DNA from: Limanda limanda
Taxonomy: Eukaryota; Chordata; Actinopteri; Pleuronectiformes; Pleuronectidae
Assembly: GCF_963576545.1 (NCBI RefSeq)
Contig: NC_083642.1
Span: 3,693,688-3,757,687 of the forward strand
Length of the DNA: 64,000 nucleotides
Reading direction: 5' to 3'
Shown here: positions 59,207 to 64,000 of the stretch, in pieces
How positions within the stretch are numbered: position 1 is the first letter of the stretch
Layout of the letters: each line of letters starts with the position of its first letter
Program-made: the position numbers and the translations under genes
Notes under the pieces: model-generated
The model's database searches: none
The model's input: the letters and a program-made list of their open reading frames with translations, nothing else
What the model was told of the DNA's origin: nothing

Positions 59207-62200
59207 GCTATTGGTTTAGTCGGGGGTGGACGAGCACAACGATCACAGTGGATACAGCATGGAGACCCTCACAGGGGTCAAAGGTCAATGCAGAACAACT
59301 GACATCATCTGGGCTCAAAGGTTTGAACTCAGACGTTCGCTCGTCGAGACACTTTTCACCGAATCAACTCTAGAAATCTACAGTTCTGGATGGAAGACGG
59401 CGATTTACAGAAAGTCACAGACACAGTTACAACAAAATGGCCGATGCTGGGATGAATGAGGTCAGCAAGTAGCTCAGTTTGGGCGGGAAAAAGAGGAGGA
59501 GATTCAGCAAATGTTTTCAAATCAGAACAACTGAAGATTTCCCAAAATTTTACTCAGTTTCGGCACCGAACTGAGAAAAGACTCTGGAGGTAGAAAGATT
59601 TGTTGGTTTGTTTTCTACGTAAAGTTACAGAGATTTATTCATCGTGGGCATCAGGGATGATGTCGTTCTGTCAAAGTGTAAATTACACTGAATCTTAAAA
59701 TGTCTGTTTCGACTTTGAGCTCATAGATTATAGCTTTGTGTCGGATGTTCTCACATTAAATATTTAAAACATCATGAGTCCGTTTAGATTCTGTAAACTC
59801 CAATTACAACAAATGTCTTTTTTTTATCACAACCACATTTTTAATCCTCTTTTTTCAGTTCAAATAACTTTATAACATTTCGTTGAATTCAAACATGTCT
59901 TTATTCTTTGTAACGTTTTCTCTGTTTCCAGCCCAAACACAATAGTATTTCCTACCAGAGGACAGTGCCCCCTGCTGGTCACACTGCTACAACATCAGCT
60001 TTCAAAAAAACGTAAAAGGTAAGAAGGTTATTTAGTTTAAAGAGCAAAGATTTTGGTAGTTTAACGGCAGCACCAGTGACACGTTGTAGCCAGAGAGTAA
60101 TTGTGATGTGTCCGTGAAAGAAGAACTTTCCCTTTAAGATTCTGTTGTTTTTAAATGTGTAGTTAAAAGTGTTTTCGCTCTAAAATCATTGACAATCTTT
60201 ATTTCCACCCCCCGTCAGCAGGGGGCAGCGTTGCTGTCCGCTGAAGGAAACACGATAATCACAACCTGCAGTGGACGAACAGAACAGATTCTTTTGACTC
60301 AGTCGATTCTTTATGATTAACTTTTTGGCCCCGAAACTTTTGGCCCAGATTCGATTTGAATGTTAGAAACACAGAGGTCGTAAATAATAATAATTTAGAT
60401 TCTATGTATTGGTTTCATTTGGCTGAATATTCTTTGAAAGTCTGGAGGGAGAAACACAAATCATTTATCATGTTTAACGTTTTTTTTGTTTTATGAATCA
60501 AACTCCCACATTTTCACGTTGTTTGAACCGAAAGTTTTCGTTTGTTCATCAACGTTTCGAGTCGTTTCCGTCCGACTGTTCGTCCAAACCACAGAAAACT
60601 CTTTGCATAGTTTGTTCAGTTCACACCATGAACGTAGGAAGAGCTGGATACCTAAGCTAGCCCCACCCAGTGGCCACGTATAGTACTGCAGCTGAAACAT
60701 TTCAGACGTCCACTGTAAAAGAGACGTTTTTAAATGTTATTGTCAAGTATCCAGCTCTTATAATACGTCCATAGTTTACAGCATAAGTCACCTGTCAGTC
60801 AGCTGACATCACTGTGACATCACTGTGACATCACTCAGTGTTAGAGACAGACTGATGACGGCTTCACTCATATTTCATATTTCATTTAAGTTGAAGGGAT
60901 CCTTGTAAAAAAAGTCTGAGATTTCAAAAGCAAAGTAAAAATATTTAGATAAAAATCTGCTATTTGCAAAAAATAATCATTTAACTAGAATAAATCTTTA
61001 TAATAAAACCATAGAAAATAAACAGCTTCAAGAAAAAATGTAGTGACTGGATTCTTTCGATTAGTTTTTATACTTTTTTAATAAATATTAAAATCAAAAT
61101 ATCTCATTTAAATCTTAACATATTTTATATCACAGCAAAGTTTGAAAAATAATACGTAGATTAAATCTGCATAAATCTTATATTTTATATTTTCCTTGTC
61201 ACCTAGGCTGAAAATACATGGAACATATTTTATCCCTATAAAAGCTTTGTGGTGAAGGACGTGATCTTTGTATTCATTTTACATTTCAGCCATAAAAACA
61301 TAAAGGGTTTAAAAGGGAAAAATCTGTGGAGCAGCAGATTTAAAGAGGTTCATAGAAAAATACTGAGAAGTTTTTCAGACGTGTTTCATGTTCTAGAGGG
61401 GGTTCGTATCAGGACATCAGTCTGTCTCCAGCTGAACCTCAAACCTGGAAGGAATCATCACAGGAAACGTGAGGATTCAAACCAGCGTTTGATGATTTTC
61501 ACTCCAGAAAACTTTACAGTCTTTTTCCTCTGACCTCTGACCTCAGCTGCCGTCCTTCGTCTCGCTTCAGAAATACTGTCTCAACATGATGGAGTTTTTT
61601 TGGCAGAAGAGCACAAAGACAAAATTACATGAAACAACATCAGATTTTGGTAAATGTACATTTTCATTTGCAGATTTGAATCTTTTTCAGGCTCCAACCC
61701 TCCAAGGCTCCATTAAAAAAAAAACTTCACTTTAGAATAAAAGTTTAAATTGAGACGTTTCTATACAATACTGCCTCACGTTAGTTTCATTAGTGACGTT
61801 AGTGGCACTTCAGACTCGACTACGACAACTTTTCTATTCGTTTAACATCGAATAATCTCTGTTACTGTCTCTTTAAATCTGCTTTTTTTTTAAATCATCA
61901 GATTCTTGTCTTAAGTTCAACAGATTTTTTTAACAAATACAATTTTTTAGTGAAAACGACAAAGTTCATCTTCAGTTCTCTCAGTCTGAAATGTTTTCAT
62001 TCAAATTTACAGAAGTTTTTAATCCTCAAATGATTGTTTGATTAAACTTCTCCTGAAGAATCATCGTTTTATTTATTTATTTTATGAACCACGGTCGAGT
62101 GTTGGACTCGTCCAGGTGTTCTTCAGTCCCACTGCATGCTGGGATATGTAGTTGATGTTAGTGAACCAGCAGCAGCTTCACTTCTCAAATCTGTATATAT

Positions 62201-64000
62201 TTTTAAACTTAAAAGTTTCTTCGTTTGTCGTCATTTAAAATATGTGCAAATAAATTTTGATCAAATTAGAAAAGCAGACAGCATTATACATTTTTTTTTT
62301 TGGGGGGGGGGGGGGACACTGATATTCAACAAAATAAAACTCAGAAAAAAATTACTAAAATCCTCTAAAGCTAAAACTCATCAAACACTTAAGCACTTTG
62401 AGAATTAGAAATCAGAAAAAAAAATGAAAATGAAATTCCCTTTGGATCGTGTGTTCAGCGCCACACGATCCTCGACAGCCTTAACATCACTGCATCGCAG
62501 CAAACTCGCCAAATAAAGCCCCGCCCCTCGCTGCTTGTTCACCTCAGCCAGCGAGACACTATTTCAAGGCCTCTCCGCGCCAACATGCGTGGTTGTCATG
62601 ACCACAGACGCACAAACATGTGACATGTTCAACTTCCAGGTTTCATTTTGTCTGAAGTTGTTTGTTTGCTTCCTGCAGGTTTTCAGTTTATTTAATTTTC
62701 CTCGATGTTTGAGAACCTTTAAAGCTGCAACACGAAACAGGACGAGGCGGGAAACGTTTCCAGAAACACGTCCCACCGTCGCCTCCTGCTGACAAAACAT
62801 TTTCCTAAAAAGCTAAAACAAGTTCTCTTCAGAGCGTGTGGATGAGGAGTGAGGTAGCCTGAAGCTGGAGTTGGTCGCGGCTCGTTGTGTTCGCTGGCTA
62901 AACGTGAACAATCAGAAATCCTCTTCGCAGTCATCACATTTACATACTGCATCAAATATAGATACACACAAAGATATTCAATATATATATTTGTCAGAGT
63001 GTATGTATCAGCAAAATAAAAGCCTCCACAAAATAAATCTCTGATTTATTTTTACAATATGTAAAACAAAACATAATTTCTAACACAAATCTATTTAAAA
63101 GTGCTGGCAACATTATTTTATAACAATGTGCAATTGCATGTAGTTTTACTTCGTCTTACATTCCAATCGTTACGTTTCCCTGTGACACGTGGGAGGTGAC
63201 TGGTTGCTAGGAGACAGAGTTGTAGACACGCCCGTGCAGACTGCTGATTGGTGGGATGTGAGCCGGAGCAGTACACAGGACGTCCTGCAGGGCTCCGGGT
63301 TCGGCTCGAGATTTAAGACAACGACGTAAGGCAACGCTCGGCATCACGTTGAGTCCCCGCCTCTCATCTCGCCGCCTGCTGATTGGACCAAAGTCTTTGC
63401 TCTCGCTGGATTGGACGCCGGCTGAACGCCAGCACGTTAACAGAGAAACGTCTTTGTGAGAGTCGCTCTCCAGTGAAGAGAACCACAGACGCTAAAACCG
63501 ATTTTCAACATTGTAGCAAAATTTTCTTTTCACATGTTCGTAATGAGTGAAAAATTATGTTTAAAAACCTGCTCAGGTAAATTGACCAGTTTCCGTGACG
63601 ACGTATGAACAGAAACGTTCATGAGAAGGTTTCGGTCTTTCAGCGACTTGTCAGCGTGAGAGAGAAACTGAATCTCACCTGAGTACGATGAGCGGCTGCG
63701 TGAACACTTTCAGATCAACGTTTTACTGACGGCTTCCGTTTGTGACGATCATGAATCAGACGGACGCCGGACGAGAGGGAGGAGTCAGCGTTCATGAGAC
63801 TGAGGAGACGAGGCAGAGACATTATTGGCAGCGTCGAGCGCGAATCGTTTCGTTTGGCACTTCAGTCGACCAAAGGGGGGGGGGGGTAGAACGAAGCCCA
63901 ACCTGAGGTCGTATCCAGAACGAAGAGAAGTCAAAGTTCAGATCCAGTGAGATTCAGTCTGTGATGTTTACACAACGTCTGTTGATCAAATATCAATGAT
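59181..64000 (-). other. Non-coding stretch, possible 3' UTR of a convergent gene
   Basis: No coding exon was recognised on either strand. On the minus strand an AATAAA (complement at 59201-59206) is followed by GT-rich DNA, as expected at a poly(A) site. In mammals BCAP31 faces SLC6A8 tail to tail, so a convergent slc6a8 is one guess; nothing in the sequence proves it. Confidence 0.25.

Overview
The window is vertebrate genomic DNA. Split genes with GT-AG introns, very dense CA/TG microsatellites, a Harbinger-type DNA transposon relic and dispersed fish-style repeats point to a teleost, probably a percomorph; the order is inference. No prokaryotic, viral or organellar features were seen.

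Two genes are supported, both on the + strand. The first is a class A plexin, best called plxna3. It enters from the left with its 5' part (signal peptide and most of the sema domain) outside the window. I placed 32 consecutive coding exons between 6156 and 30221. Their phases all match and they give one uninterrupted 1437-residue C-terminal part: end of sema, PSI/IPT ectodomain, one membrane helix, and the split RasGAP-like domain with an inserted Rho-binding domain. The extreme C-terminus resembles PLXNA3 more than PLXNA1, A2 or A4. The second gene is bcap31 (ER membrane B-cell receptor-associated protein 31). It has a non-coding first exon ending at 48054 and seven coding exons from 49391 to 56500, giving 242 residues with a C-terminal KKxx ER-retrieval signal.

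Layout: 1-6155 plexin intron; 6156-30221 plexin exons and introns; 30222 to about 32200 or beyond, plexin 3' UTR; about 33-47.8 kb, a gene-poor interval with dispersed repeats, polypurine DNA and islands that look like conserved non-coding elements; 47.88-48.05 kb bcap31 promoter and exon 1; 49.4-56.8 kb the rest of bcap31; 57-64 kb non-coding, with a weak minus-strand poly(A) signal suggesting the 3' end of a convergent gene.

The two genes are not known to act together: one is a semaphorin/neuropilin co-receptor for axon guidance, the other an ER cargo and apoptosis scaffold. The most unusual structure is a 28-copy, 27-bp minisatellite in bcap31 intron 4. Every unit carries a close match to the CTCF core motif in the same orientation, and the array has a 216-bp higher-order repeat. 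Other notable points are a dispersed repeat family with an RFX X-box-like palindrome at its edge, a second dispersed family with CTCF-like GCCCCCTGSTGG cores, CA microsatellites starting at several splice donors, and apparent loss of both AAVD-G caspase sites in the fish Bcap31.
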